In this document: in pieces, positions 33,328 through 43,995 of the stretch
Position numbering within the stretch: position 1 is the stretch's first letter
Layout: the number at the start of each line of letters is the position of its first letter
Made by a program: the position numbers and the translations under genes
NCBI RefSeq assembly: GCF_008728515.1
Contig: NC_044986.1
Coordinates: forward strand, 109,418,313-109,482,312
Source: Papio anubis
Taxonomy: Eukaryota > Chordata > Mammalia > Primates > Cercopithecidae
DNA: 64,000 nucleotides
Direction of reading: 5' to 3'
The notes under the pieces: generated by a model
The model's database searches: none
Seen by the model: only the letters and a program-made list of their open reading frames with translations
Told to the model about the DNA's origin: nothing

Positions 33328-33884
33328 CATGGCCACGTGTCACCTGCTGTGGTGAAATCATCAGGTCACCTGGGCAGAGAGAAACTGAGAGGGAGGGATA
33401 GTGCCAAGAGCAGATGGCCAACAGCCACAAATAGGGAGAGGAAGAGGATTATCAGTAGTGATACTACTACCACTAGGTATGGTATGCTTTTACCATTTGT
33501 CCTTATTGTGAAAACAAGACAAAGCAAAGGCTTCTCTCTAGATACTGGCATCCCTTTTCATGGGACACCAGAGCTGTGTAATGTCACTACATCTAGAGCC
33601 ACGGGACAATGTGTGCCCCACATGGTTTCCTTCACATGATATTGCTTAAGGCTTCAATGACTTAACATATACAACGTGGCAGAGAAGCTTCCTGTCCGCA
33701 TGCTACAGAAGTCCTGCCCTGGCGATTATCAGCTTAATGACTCAGAAGTCACGAGCGACACTCAGCTGCCCATATGGAAGCCTTGTGTGGCCAGGAAGAC
33801 TCTAACCCTTCCATGATAATAAAAATTCATTCTGATTTTTTTTCCCAACAGAAAGGGAAGAAAACATTACTTTTAGGTTAATTT
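33328..33884. other. Unique DNA, no gene seen
   Basis: No recognised repeat family or exon. Confidence 0.4.
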
Positions 33885-34005
33885 TAGTTGAGCCTGGTGA
33901 CTTGTACCTGTAATCCCAGCTACTCAGGAGGCTGAGATCACTTGAGGTCAGAAGTTTGAGACTAACCTGGGCAACATAGCAAGATCCCATCTATAAAAAT
34001 AAAGT
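33885..34005 (+). mobile_element. FLAM / Alu left monomer
   Basis: A single Alu arm (GTACCTGTAATCCCAGCTAC to GCAAGATCCCATC) with a TA-rich tail that has become (TA)n at 34007-34020. Confidence 0.82.
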
Positions 34006-34270
34006 TAAAAATATATATATAATGTTAATTTTAACTGAATTCTTTTATAAATAACTAGTATCTTAAACTAGTTCTTATTAACATTAAAAATAATTAACAT
34101 TCTATAAAAGTCCTTTGTACCTTAAAGGAATTTAGTAGAATCACCCTGGTCACGGTACTTTAAAAAAGTATCCACAAGAGGACAATGGCCTGGCTTCCCA
34201 AAGGCCTCATGAAGTGGCGCTGCAGCACCTGTATTGAGTACCTGGTCTTCCCTTTAGCCTTAGAAGCCCT
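34006..34270. other. AT-rich unique DNA
   Basis: Contains repeated AATTAACATT/TTAATTTTAA words at 34022-34105. No gene. Confidence 0.4.
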
Positions 34271-34562
34271 GCAAGCTGGCAAGGTGCGCCTGTAATCCCA
34301 GCACTTTGGGAGGCTGAGGCAGGAGGAACTCTTGAAGCCAGGTGTTTGAGAGCAGCCTGGACAACACAGTGAAACCCCCCTCTACTATTTAAAAAAAAAA
34401 AAAAATCAGGCATGGTGGCACGTGCTTGTGCCAGCTACCCAGGAGGCTGAGGCAGGAGGATCACTTGAGCCCAAGAGGTGGAGGCTACAGTGAGCCATGA
34501 TCGCACCACTGCATTCCAGCCTGGGCAACAGAGTGTGACCCTGTCTCAAAAAGGAAAGAAAA
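34271..34562 (+). mobile_element. AluJ, sense
   Basis: A dimeric Alu (AAGGTGCGCCTGTAATCCC to GAGTGTGACCCTGTCTC) with a clipped left start. Near-matching GAAGCCCTGCA (34262-34272) and GAAACCCTGCA (34564-34574) are a likely target duplication. Confidence 0.9.
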
Positions 34563-34937
34563 TGAAACCCTGCAGCAAACTGAGGAAAATCACATAAGGG
34601 GAGGAACCAGAATTCCACAACAGAGGATAACTGCCCCCAAAGACGGGAACACTTGCCTCGGTCTGCACAGCACACATCCCTTTGGTAGACAGCTCCAGGC
34701 GGGAAGCTGATGGTAGTCACCTGATGAGTGTGGAATTGAGGACATCAGGAAGTGATCCTGAGCTCAGATGTTCAGTCACTCCATATTTTGGGGGTGACAA
34801 TTGTGTACGAGGCAGCAGGCACTGGAGAAACAGAAGTGATTTAGGCCTAGTCCCTGTGTCAGAGGCACTAATGATCTAGTTGGGATCCGTGTATCTGGAT
34901 ACCTATAATACTTCCTAGTAAACACAGCTGTATATAC
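34563..34937. other. Unique DNA, no gene seen
   Basis: No repeat family or exon recognised. Confidence 0.4.
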
Positions 34938-35165
34938 TTTCATTCAGTCAATCAACAAACATTTCTAGTGTGTCCCGGGGACAGTGAACAAGACAGATAG
35001 GCTCTGGTGCTCTAGGAATGAACCTTCTATCAGGGGAGGCAGGAAACAGACATCAAATAACTAACTAGATGGTGATGAGTGGTGTGATGGGAATGAACGT
35101 AGTCAAAGATAGAAAGTGTGGGCAAAGACGACCGGGCTAGGGAACTCACATTTGCAGTAGACCAG
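34938..35165 (-). mobile_element. L2 3' end, antisense
   Basis: Reversed L2 tail ATTCAGTCAATCAACAAAC followed by the reversed 3' UTR (GTGAACAAGACAGATAGGC, ACTAACTAGATGGTGATGAG). Confidence 0.8.
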
Positions 35166-35610
35166 AGTGATGGTGTGTTCGTCAGGACTCAGCATTGCTT
35201 TGATTACAAGGAACACAAGGCCTAAGAGGGAGGGGGATTATTTGATGATTTTACACTAACCATCCTCCAGCAATACAGCTGACTTTAGGCATGGGGACCC
35301 ACACAACGTTCTTGGGCCCAGTCTCTGTCCTTGCCTTCTGCTTTGCTGGTTTCTCCTCCAAGCAGGCTCTCTCACCACAGTGCTAGGACAGGGTACCGGC
35401 AGATCTGGGCTCATCCTTCCTACTTCAAGTAAAACAGAAAAGAAAGGACTTTTCTTCCCACGCGGTTTGAGCTCCGATATGAGGCCTGTTTTTCTCGTTG
35501 GCTCTCTTTGGTCCCGTGCTTGTGTGTAAACCAGTTACGGTACCCAGGGTGACAGGACACCCTGACGGACCTAAGGCTGAGTCATGTTGACACCAGCATC
35601 AGGGAAACAC
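35166..35610. other. Mostly unique; possible unnamed ancient repeat
   Basis: 35170-35440 has phrases (ACAAGGAACACAAGGCC, TCCTCCAAGCAGGCTCTC) that recall an old interspersed repeat I cannot name. No exon seen. Confidence 0.3.
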
Positions 35611-35619
35611 AGCCAGACC

Positions 35620-35760
35620 CCGGAGTCTGAACACCTGTGGTCACATCACAGTATTTAAACTCTGTGCTTCTGTTTCCCCACCTGTCAAATGGGAATGGTA
35701 GTAGCGCGTGTCTCAGGGGGACCTTGAGAGGAGCTTTCCAGGTAGAGTGAATCGCAATGG
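35620..35760 (+). mobile_element. MIR SINE, sense
   Basis: MIR core in sense direction: TTTAAACTCTGTGCTTCTG, CCCCACCTGTCAAATGGGA, GTAGTAGCGCG. Confidence 0.78.
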
Positions 35761-36299
35761 GAAACAGAAGCCCCTAAGGAGCTGGGATCAGGGGCGTGGA
35801 GGGTCACGGCAGAAGATATGGAGGTGAGCTGGTCAGAAGCTGGACCGTGCAGGTGTGGATCGCGTGTTCTGGGTGGGCAGTGCCACGTTGTTTTCGGTGA
35901 TTCCTCTTAGACACATAGTCCCGCCAGGGCATCCACAGAACTCACAGCCGCTGGTCCTCACTGCCTGCATCTTCTCACCCGTTTTCAGTGCTGACTCTGG
36001 TGGGCAGGTTCTCTCTCCAGCTTTGTTGATATCCCTGGTCTGCTTAGAGTCGAGGCGCGCTGGTCTGGGAGTTATGCTGGTGTTATTTTGGGTGACTTTT
36101 CATGTTTCTGCTTTGATCTATTCTGTGTTGATTTTTATTACTTAACACGCAGGAGAAAACCTTATTTCCCCATACATTCAAGTTTTGGGGTGGTGCCTCA
36201 CTCTTGCCCCGACCAGAGTCATCCCCAGCTAATTCTGTGTTGGCAGGGCATAAAATCGGAAGCAGGTTATGTTAATATGGACCAGAGTGGTCATTGGTG
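35761..36299. other. Unique DNA, no gene seen
   Basis: Two overlapping frames (96 and 70 codons) are present but neither has splice or start support. No repeat family recognised. Confidence 0.4.
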
Positions 36300-37150
36300 A
36301 CTGCATCCTATCATCATCCAGCTAGCTGTTTTAAGAGGTCCATTAGATAATTACTATTTAGGTTTTGAGAGCTAGATTCAAGTTAGTGGATTTTCATAGT
36401 AGTGTTTTTGAAGAATAATTTTTAAATGGGTAAATTGCCCATGCGAAAATAATTCCTTACTTCCTTATATTTATGAATAGGTTTGTGTATCGCTGTATTA
36501 CAAGCACATATACAGTTGGATGTCTCTTTTTAATATCTGCAGATGCCAAGTACTAAAATAATGATTTCTTTTCATAAATAAAAGAAATCCACTCCAGGTA
36601 TGAAGTCTGTCAGAGAAGTAGCTTGTTTGGGAAACTTACCAGTGCCCTTGGACTGATTTCGTTTTTGCCTTGGAGTTTATTCTGGAAATTGCAACATTTA
36701 GCACTTTGCAGTTTAATTTAAAAGGATTACCTATTTTCTTAAATGCTTAAGCAGGGAAGCAAGTTGCAGTTATTGATTTTTCTCTGCATGTATTCCGTGA
36801 AAGCTCCTTCCCCGGGGAACATACCTCCTGAACTGCTGGTGACAGCTCGGACCTCTGATACATAACCAAAGACCTTGCCTCATATCCTTGCAAGTGCTCC
36901 GGGAATTTTTATTAAGTAAAAGCATCATTAGAGTAGACAGGATGATGAAGTTTAATGAGCATCTTTTGTGCATGATATTGTTAGTTTTGCTCTTCCAGAA
37001 TCCTCATTTCTCCCCTCCAGTGGGGCAGATCGTGAGTCTAAAATATATGGCTGTTTTGAAATCTGCCTTATATATTATAGCCTATTTTTCATATAGCTTG
37101 CTATCTGTCTTAAGCCAACTACACATTTCCTTGTGGCTGTTTATATAGAT
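36300..37150. promoter_or_regulatory. Repeat-free AT-rich island, candidate regulatory DNA
   Basis: About 0.85 kb without transposons and with many ATTA/TAAT cores (TTAGATAATTACTATTTAGG, GAAAATAATTCC, ATTAAGTAAAAGC) and TATTTTCATATAGC. Together with 37371-37560 this is one of the longest repeat-free stretches in the left part of the window. Confidence 0.35.
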
Positions 37151-37350
37151 GCCATTTGCACATGCATGTTTATACTTTCTTTCTCCACTACGTTGGGAAC
37201 AGAAAGCAGGTTATAATGGAGAAGAATGTGACAGACACGCGCTGCCATTCGTAAATTGCATGGAACCGTCTCTTGGAGGTTTGATCTCAAAAAAAAAAAA
37301 ATCATTTCCTTTTGAATTAATGAGACTTCTCACAGGAATTAGGGTAACTG

Positions 37351-37437
37351 TTAATTTTTTTTTTCTTTAGGGCTCAGCAATTTACGTGCTCAGGTTCTGT
37401 CACCAGCCCCTGATAGCTGCCGGATAGGAGAAATAAA
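37351..37437 (+). other. Possible cryptic terminal exon (acceptor-like site, short frame, AATAAA)
   Basis: A T-rich tract ends in CTTTAG at 37370. One frame then reads 18 codons (GSAIYVLRFC...) to a TAG at 37425-37427, followed at once by AATAAA at 37432-37437. There is no GT-rich element as strong as the one at 46290. It could be chance in conserved non-coding DNA, so it is listed only as a possibility. Confidence 0.15.
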
Positions 37438-37560
37438 GCTATTGCCAAGTGCTTATTAATAATCTCGGCTTCACACTTTGTCCGCAGATCTATTTGTGGA
37501 GATTTTAAATTTAGGATCCTACCAGAAGATTACAGATTAGAAGCAAAATTATTTTTCTCC
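37438..37560. promoter_or_regulatory. Candidate conserved element
   Basis: GCTTATTAATAATCTCGGC and ATTTTAAATTTAGG in repeat-free DNA. Regulatory role inferred from texture only. Confidence 0.35.
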
Positions 37561-37867
37561 ATTATTTTCACTGGCCATATCCTGCGATTTTAAAATTGGT
37601 TCTTTTCTTGGTCTGTATGAGGACTCGCCATGGAAACACCCAAAACAACAGTAGGGACACATATGACACGAGCGAACGACTTCAGAGCAGCATATTGCAC
37701 CTCTCACATACCTGGCATTCTGAAAGACAATATTTACATCGCACACAATGTGTTTCTAGCAGTGCCTGGAGTGTATAGACTACAAAAGAAGTGAAGCCTG
37801 CACTCCCTGCCCTGCAGAAAATGGTAGACTTCTTAAGAAAACAAAACCAAGATGGGAGGTGAGGTAA
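37561..37867. other. Unique DNA, no gene seen
   Basis: No repeat family or exon recognised. Confidence 0.4.
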
Positions 37868-38025
37868 CTTAGTGCTTTAAGAGTTTGGACTTTGGAGTCA
37901 TTGCCTGGGTTTATCAGAGCCTCAAGCTGCTAAGCCTCAATTTCCTCATCTGACAAATAATGATCATAATAGTAGCTTCCTCGTTGGGTTGTTGCAGCAG
38001 TGAATAATGAATGCACATTAGCTGC
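37868..38025 (+). mobile_element. MIR SINE, sense
   Basis: TTTAAGAGTTTGGACTTTGG (tRNA-related head), AAGCCTCAATTTCCTCATC, AATAGTAGCTTCCTCG, GTTGTTGCAGCAGTGAATAA. Confidence 0.88.
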
Positions 38026-38339
38026 ACTGGAAATGTCGTGCTATGATCACAGCACCCTGCTGATGTTTTGAGATAACACGCCAAGGTCAGGAGTCACTTT
38101 ATGTATCAAGGACTTAGGGATGAGATCCTGATGCATCCCGTAGGGCTTTGTGACAGCAGAATGGAGAAGGTGAGGAGCAAGCTGTGAAAGTCCTCAAGGC
38201 CTCAAAATACGGACAGTTGCAGAGGGGACCTAAGCAGGCATTCCTGGCAGTAATAACACAGATAAGCAGCAACAACAGAAACAAGCCAAAAGGAATGTTG
38301 GCTGTCAGGAAAGGCTTATCTCAGGCCTCAGATTGATTT
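38026..38339. other. Unique DNA, no gene seen
   Basis: No repeat recognised with confidence; 38140-38200 may be an L2 scrap. Confidence 0.35.
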
Positions 38340-38520
38340 AGCCCTCTTTTCATTTTTCAAAACACTTCGGTGAGCCCAGGGCAACCTGATTATCAGTTCA
38401 CCCGCCAGGTAGATAATGGGCGAGTACTCCCCTTTTCCAGTTCAGATGGCAGAGGTTCTGGAAAGATACAGGACTCTGAGGCTACACAGCTAGTAAGTGA
38501 CAGAAGTCACACTCACTCCA
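38340..38520 (-). mobile_element. MIR SINE, antisense
   Basis: CCCCTTTTCCAGTTCAGATGG, GAGGCTACACAGCTAGTAAG, TGACAGAAGTCACACTC: a reversed MIR core with the ACACAGCTAGTAAG signature. Confidence 0.8.
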
Positions 38521-38563
38521 TCTTTCCTGCATGCTGCCCTGCTTGCCTTAGTGCAGAGAGAGA

Positions 38564-38737
38564 GGACATTGGGCGAGCCAGGTCCCCCAACCGCTTGCGC
38601 TGTGGCTGCTCGGTGCCAGTTGCCAGGCTGGGTACCCCATCCAGCAGCCAGGACATTGGGCGAGCCACGTCCCCCAACCGCTTGCGCTGTGGCTGCTCTG
38701 TGCCAGGTGCCAGGCTGGGTACCCCATCCAGCAGCCA
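38564..38737. repeat. Two-copy 87-bp tandem duplication, GC-rich
   Basis: Copies at 38564-38650 and 38651-38737 differ at about five positions. The unit begins GGACATTGGGCGAGCCA and contains CCCAACCGCTTGCGCTGTGG. Because 87 = 3 x 29, every frame open in one copy stays open in the other, which explains four overlapping 95-162-codon frames here on both strands. No domain was recognised in any of them. Confidence 0.95.
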
Positions 38738-39541
38738 GGGGTTGCTGTTTTTCATGCATGCACCAGGAAGAGTTGTGCAGACATCCTGTGTAGGACACAC
38801 TGAGAAGGGAAGTCACCTGCGTCAGGAAGACCAAGGAGGGAACCATTATAATAATTGAATGGCCATGTGACGTGGGCCTGATTAGGAGAAAAAAGGAATG
38901 GATGATGGAAATAAGAATAAACGAGGTGCCATAAAACAGCTAGTTAATGAGTTACAGATCTTTAGAGGAGCTGATGAAAGCTGTGGTCCCTTTCTGCTGA
39001 AATATACACATACAACTTTAGAGTTTCAGACACTTCTGGGGTCCTAGGCTAAGAACGTCTACTGTAGAAGAAACTAAACTTCTATCAGACCTGATTAGTA
39101 TGGTGACCAAAAAAGAGAGAATGTCAAAATGACTTCAGCATCTGCTCCTGAAGTTCTAGAGACATGGAGGGACAGACCTGTGGAAGGTGGGGTGAGGGAC
39201 TCTTCCCTGCCTTTTGGGGTTTGATAGCCAAATTGTCCCAGTGGGCTGAAGAGGATGAGGACTTGGAGAGCGGCTGCTCAGAAACAATCATGAAAGTTAT
39301 AAAATTAGATGGGAAGAAGACACAAAGACACACAAGGACCATTGAGGTGTCCAGAGAGAAAACAAGAATCAGGATGACATCCTAGAGCCAAGGGAGAACA
39401 TTTTTAAGAATGAGTGGCTTGGCGGAGGGCATTGCAGGGGAGGAGGGGCGGTCTTCCTTGCTGCTGCAGCAAAGGGACGTGAGACCCTTGGATCTGACGT
39501 AAGACTCAGTTTTTTCAAAAATGAAGATGCCCGCATTAAAT
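38738..39541. other. Unique DNA, no confirmed gene
   Basis: A stretch at 39150-39385 has an acidic then basic translation (LSQWAEEDEDLESG, DGKKTQRHTRTIE) that looked faintly protein-like, but no start, splice site or family was confirmed. Confidence 0.35.
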
Positions 39542-39555
39542 AAAATCCATGTATC

Positions 39556-39843
39556 AGCCAGGCGCAGTGGCTTACGCCTGTGATCCCAGCACTTTGGGAG
39601 GCCGAGGTGAGAGGGTTGCTTGAGCCCGAGTTCAAAACTAGCCTAGCAACATAGTGAGACCCCCATCTCTACAATAAGATTTTAAAGTAAGCCAGGCATG
39701 AGGGTCTGCACCTGTAGTCCCAGCTACTTGGGAGGGTGAGGCAGGAATCCCTTAAGGCCAGAGGTCAGTGCTGCAGTGAGCTGTGATCATGCCACTGCAT
39801 TCCTGGGTGACAGATCCATACCCTGTCTCAGGAAGAAAAAAAA
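39556..39843 (+). mobile_element. AluJ, sense, with TSD
   Basis: A divergent dimer (AGCCAGGCGCAGTGGCTTAC to ACCCTGTCTC). AAAATCCATGTATC (39542-39555) and AAAATCCACGTGTC (39844-39857) flank it. Confidence 0.92.
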
Positions 39844-39857
39844 AAAATCCACGTGTC

Positions 39858-40694
39858 GTGTGATAGAAAATCATGCATAATACATACTGCTTACAAAAAG
39901 AAAATGTTGCAAAAGTTATTCTGAGTACAGTAGACTGGAATTTTTTGCTGTACAATCTTAGCCATCCATACATGGCAGTGGTCAGTTGCAAGGAGCTTGA
40001 AGCGGCCTGTCTGCAGGCTGTTTTCACAGCACACCGGCGAGGTCACCAGCCTGCCAACCCAGGCGGTCTCCAGGATCATTTCCCAGTGATCCTTCTACAG
40101 GTGGGCTTCAGCAGGGTTCCTGGGGTGGCTGCTTAGGGCAGGGCCCACTCCCGCGTTGGTGTTGGGGCTTCACAGTGAGATATAGAGCCCCTGTGAGCCT
40201 AGCTGTCTGGTTCACTCATCTCCCACCACTGAGAGCATTGCAGGCATCTCATCTTTGAAACCATTTTCAGCAACAGAAGCCTATTCATCAGACTCTCAAG
40301 AGCAATTGATCCTCTTGTGTCACTTCAGAGTGCTCTTTCTCGGTTTTTCCCACATCTTAATTGTCTCCCAGTTCTCTTCTCCAAATCCTGGGTTTCAGGG
40401 GAGAGAAGATGTTCTAGGGCTCCATGCCAAAGGGTTTCCTCCAGTTCCTGGGCTGAGCATTTTACCCACCAGCCACTGCAGCCCCATGGGTGACCTTGGG
40501 CCAGGCTCCCTTTATCACTTTCCAGCTGGCATAGCTGAGTGGCAGTGCCCGCCGAAGCTTTCCCAGAAAGATCTGCACCAAAGTGCAGATTCTGGGCAGC
40601 ACGAGGGCGTGGCAGCAGCCTGCAAGAGATGGAAGGAGCTGGCCCTGGTAGCCTGCGTCAAAGAAGCTTCCTGAGAGGTTAGAGGCGGCAGCTG
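39858..40694. other. Unique DNA, no gene seen
   Basis: A 139-codon plus frame (40255-40674) has no supporting splice, start or family evidence. No repeat recognised. Confidence 0.4.
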
Positions 40695-40880
40695 TCATTG
40701 TGAAATGCCTACTGTGTGCCCAACGAACAAGAGCATTTCCCTAATTTAATCTTCTCCCAAACCCTCCATGGTAGCTGGGAATCTTCATCTTCCTTTTGCA
40801 GATGGAGACATCAGACTGTTGGAGGTGAGCGAGGTTCCCCAGGGCACACATCATTCAGGACCAAGCAGGGTGCGGAAGGC
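40695..40880 (-). mobile_element. MIR SINE, antisense
   Basis: Reversed MIR: AAATGCCTACTGTGTGCCC, TTTGCAGATGGAGACATCAG, GGTTCCCCAGGGCACACATC. The 251-codon frame from 40716 begins inside this repeat. Confidence 0.82.
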
Positions 40881-41559
40881 AGAGGTGATTGTCAATCTCA
40901 GAGACTGTTCTCCAGGAATCCCCAGTGCAGGGTGCAGTGGGCTCCTGTAGGGCCAGACAGGTGCCACGTGAGCAGAGAGCTGCGGTGGCCCCGAGGGTAC
41001 ACGCTGTCTCGGAGGGGACAGTGGTGCCAGGGTCTGAGGGATGGTTGGGGTTTCCCAGGTGCAGGAGATGGAGAAGCTGCGTTCACCAAAGCCCTGGGGG
41101 AAAAGTACAAGTTACGAGAGGTCAGGACAAACGTTTTTCACCAACGCTGGCACTTCCCCGCATGGCGCTGCGTGGTCTGGCACTGTCTTTCCTCTCAGGA
41201 ACTGCAAGGAATAGGATGTCTTTCAATGGCACTGGCTGCTGTGTCCTCTGTACTCAGTCACTGCTACAAATTCAATCCAGGTACATGCAAAACACAAGCC
41301 ACGAGTGTTAGCTTCAGAGGGTGGGGCGACAGGGACCAGCCAGTTCATACTAGCAAGGGGACAATTTGCAAACCTGTTTTCACTTCCTCTCATAAAAACT
41401 ACACCCATTTTTCCTTTGGGACACACCTTGCCTCTCTGAATCTTGGTTCTTTCATTTTTCCATCTTTCTAATTTACCCCCGAAATTCATTTTTCCTATTG
41501 AAATTAAGCAGAATCCTCATGGACAGGCCACCCTGTGAGGCCCAGAGAGGCTCAGCTAC
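40881..41559. other. Unique DNA under a long chance frame
   Basis: Lies under a 251-codon plus-strand frame (40716-41471) that starts in a MIR and is rich in W/C/H/R, typical of random GC-rich translation. No splice signals or domain seen. Confidence 0.4.
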
Positions 41560-42325
41560 TATGTGAGTTCTCTACTGCTGCTCTAACAGATTACCAAAAA
41601 CTTAGTAGTTGAAAACAAAACGAATGTATTACCTGGTAGTTCTGGAGGTCAGAAGTCTGAAACCAGTGTTGCTACATTGCATCTTTCAGATTCTAGGGAA
41701 GAGGTTTCCTTGCTTTTCTGGCTTACACAGACCACCTGTGTTCCTTGGTTCATAGCCCTTTCCCCCATCTTCAGAGGCTGCAGTGTAACATCTTCAAATC
41801 TCTTTCAGTCTGACCCCCTGTTTTTATTTTTGATTGATTGTTAAGGTCTTGCCCTATGGCCAGGCTGGATTGCAGTGGGGTGATCATGGCTCACTGTAGC
41901 CTGAAACTCCCAAGCTCAAGCAATGCTCCCAGCACAGCCTCCCAAGTAAGTAGCCGGGACTACAGGTGAGCTCCACTACACCTGGCTAATTTTTTTTTGT
42001 ACTCTTTGTAGAGATGGGGTCTCCCTATGTTGCCCAGGCTGGTCGTGAACTCCTGGCCTCAAGCAGTCCTCCCACCTTGGCCTCCTAAAGCGCTGGGATT
42101 ACAGATGTGTATCCCTGCACCTGGTCCCTCCTGCTGCTTTCTTATAAGGACCCTTTTGATGACACTGAGCCCACAGGATCATCCAGGATTCTCTTCCCAG
42201 CTCAAGGTTCTTAACTAAGTCATGCCTGCAGAGTCCCCACTGCCATGGAAAGTAACAGTCACAGGTTTCAGGGATCAGATGTGGCCACCTTTGGGAGCTG
42301 TGATTCTGTCTACCACACTTACTTG
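41560..42325 (-). mobile_element. MaLR/ERVL-type LTR, antisense, split by AluJ
   Basis: Left part 41560-41820: CTGCTGCTCTAACAGATTACC, TTCTGGAGGTCAGAAGTCTG, CATCTTCAAATCTCTTTCAG. Right part 42125-42325: TTCTTATAAGGACCC, ACAGGATCATCCAGGATTCTC, CTTTGGGAGCTGTGATTCTG, CTACCACAC. This is the reverse of an LTR type starting TGTGGTAGGCAGAATNATGG. I am unsure of the exact subfamily. Confidence 0.75.
41822..42124 (-). mobile_element. AluJ, antisense, inside an LTR
   Basis: A reversed, divergent Alu (TTGATTGATTGTTAAGGTC tail region to TGTATCCCTGCACCTGG). It interrupts the LTR at about 41820. Confidence 0.92.
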
Positions 42326-42839
42326 CCCAATTGAGGCCCCGTGGCTCGTAACTGGCAGAGCCAGGAATGCAACACCAGACTGTGGAGTTTGTTGTGACTA
42401 CACCGCCACTGCCGTAGCCACATCCCCGTGAAAATGGCCACTTATGGCCGCTTAGCAAAACGCCAGCGCTCCTCTGCCCACACAGCTGGAGGAGGTAAAG
42501 GATCGTGCGGCGGACAGCAGCGTCATCCAGCCCTGCCGATGACTCACTGAGGAAGTGGGCCATGCATTTAGCTCTGTCTTAGTTGCTTGCTTCAAAGAGG
42601 ATTAAAACCTTTGTTCCAGCGGTGTTTGGGGATTTAGCGTTGATAGAAAATACTGTGTTATTTTGCAGAGGAAACAGCCCTAAAGAAGGAAGGTAATCAT
42701 ATAATTATTTTGATTTAATCACTCTTGACTGTAACCCCACGTCTGTCCTACTTTTCAGCAAGCACTTGCTGGCTGCTTCCAGTAGATTTGCCATGGTGCT
42801 GGGCTTACCGAACCAGCCTGCAATGAAGACAAACGACAT
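42326..42839. other. Unique DNA with a CpG-denser patch at 42330-42560
   Basis: The start may be a MIR scrap (GTAACTGGCAGAGCCAGGAATG). CpGs are noticeably commoner than around it (CACCGCCACTGCCG, GATCGTGCGGCGG), but it is too short and weak to call an island. Confidence 0.35.
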
Positions 42840-42975
42840 CTCTAGCTTCCAGATAAAGAAACTGAGGCATGGAGAGGGAGGCGAACATTGGTAATCATTT
42901 GCCCAGAGTCAACAGCTAATAAATGTAAAAAGCAGGATTTGAACAGCAAGTTCAGGGCCGCCGGCTCCCACCTGG
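42840..42975 (-). mobile_element. MIR SINE, antisense
   Basis: CCAGATAAAGAAACTGAGGC, GCCCAGAGTCAACAGCTAAT, GCAGGATTTGAACAGC. Confidence 0.82.
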
Positions 42976-43089
42976 CCCTGTGTAGTGACTTGCTCTGCAG
43001 CTCCAGGACGTTCAGACCCACACTGGGATCTGAATGTAAAAAGGCAGAGACTGAAACACGAACATTCCAGTTCACTCCGAAAAAGGAGA

Positions 43090-43330
43090 AGAGCCCTGCA
43101 GCTTTTGCAACCCCTTCTGAAATGGCTTGCCTGGATTCCCGTCGTCAGGGCCCAGCTGAACACCCACCCCTTCTGGGAAGCCCCCACACCCACCTCAGCC
43201 CTTCCCTCATTCAAGACATGACACGAAGAAGGGCCTTGTCAATTCCTTTCAATTCCTACAGCTCCTCTCCCTCTGCTAACCTCTTATCATTGCCAAGACC
43301 CTTTCTTTACACTCAAGTGTTGCTAGGTTT
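43090..43330 (+). mobile_element. L2 fragment, sense
   Basis: CAGGGCCCAGCTGAACACCC, CTTCTGGGAAGCCCCC and later TTTCTTTACACTCAAG follow the sense L2 3' region (AGCTCAAGTGTCACCTCCTC...GGGAAGCC) loosely. Confidence 0.5.
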
Positions 43331-43385
43331 CCATGGGCATGAACTGTGGAGTCATCTGTCGACTTTTAGAATCCTTACGGTTTAG

Positions 43386-43793
43386 AGGCCAGGTGCGTGG
43401 CTCACGCCTGTAATCCCAGAACTTTGGGAGGTCAAGGTGGGTAGATCATTTGAGGTCAGGAGTTCGAGACCAGCCTGGCCAATGTAGCAAAACCCCATCT
43501 CTTCTAAAAATACAAAAATTAGGCCGGGCGCGGTGGCTCAAGCCTGTAATCCTAGCACTTTGGGAGGCCGAGACGGGCGGATCACGAGGTCAGGAGATCG
43601 AGACCATCCTGGTGAAACCCCGTCTCTACTAAAAAATACGAAAAACTAGCCGGGTGAGGTGGCGGATGCCTGTAGTCCCAGCTACTCGGGAGGCTGAGGC
43701 AGGAGAATGGCGTAAACCCAGGAGGTGGAGCTTGCAGTGAGCTGAGATCCGGCCACTGCACTCCAGCCTGGGCGACAGAGCAAGACTCCGTCT

Positions 43794-43830
<37 letters not shown>

Positions 43831-43995
43831 AATTAGGCAGGCATGGTGGCAAACGCTTGCAATTCCAGCTGCTTAGGAGGCTGAGGCACGAGAATCACTT
43901 GAACTCAGGAGGCAGAAGCTGCAGTGAACTGAAATAGTGCCACTGCACTCCAGCCTGGGTGACAGAGCAAGACTCCATCTGAAGAAAAAAAAAAA
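43386..43995 (+). mobile_element. AluS, sense, split by a younger AluY
   Basis: Left part 43386-43522 (GGCCAGGTGCGTGGCTCAC to TACAAAAATTAG) and right part 43823-43995 (TACAAAAATTAGGCAGGC to ACTCCATCTG). Probable outer target duplication GAATCCTTACGGTTT / GAATCTTTAAAGTTT. Confidence 0.92.
43523..43822 (+). mobile_element. Young AluY, Old World monkey type, nested
   Basis: Near-consensus copy with GGCTCAAGCC, AAAACTAGCCGGGTGAGG, GGCGTAAACC and GAGATCCGGCCAC, and a ~30-nt A tail. Target duplication AAATACAAAAATTAG at 43508-43522 and 43823-43837. Confidence 0.95.

Noticed and set aside
33133..33639. 168-codon plus frame
   Set aside because: Starts within the antisense MST LTR and runs into unique DNA without signals.
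38370..38858. 162-codon frame and its opposed partners
   Set aside because: Kept open by the 87-bp in-frame duplication; no start context, domain or transcript signal seen. The duplication itself is reported.
39124..39385. Acidic-then-basic translation (LSQWAEEDEDLESG, DGKKTQRHTRTIE) suggesting a processed pseudogene
   Set aside because: A faint resemblance to an RNA-binding translation factor was considered, but the order and spacing do not align well and no poly-A or target duplication was found.
40716..41471. 251-codon plus-strand open frame, the longest in the window
   Set aside because: It begins inside a reversed MIR, has W/C/H/R-rich random-looking composition, no domain, and no splice or promoter context.
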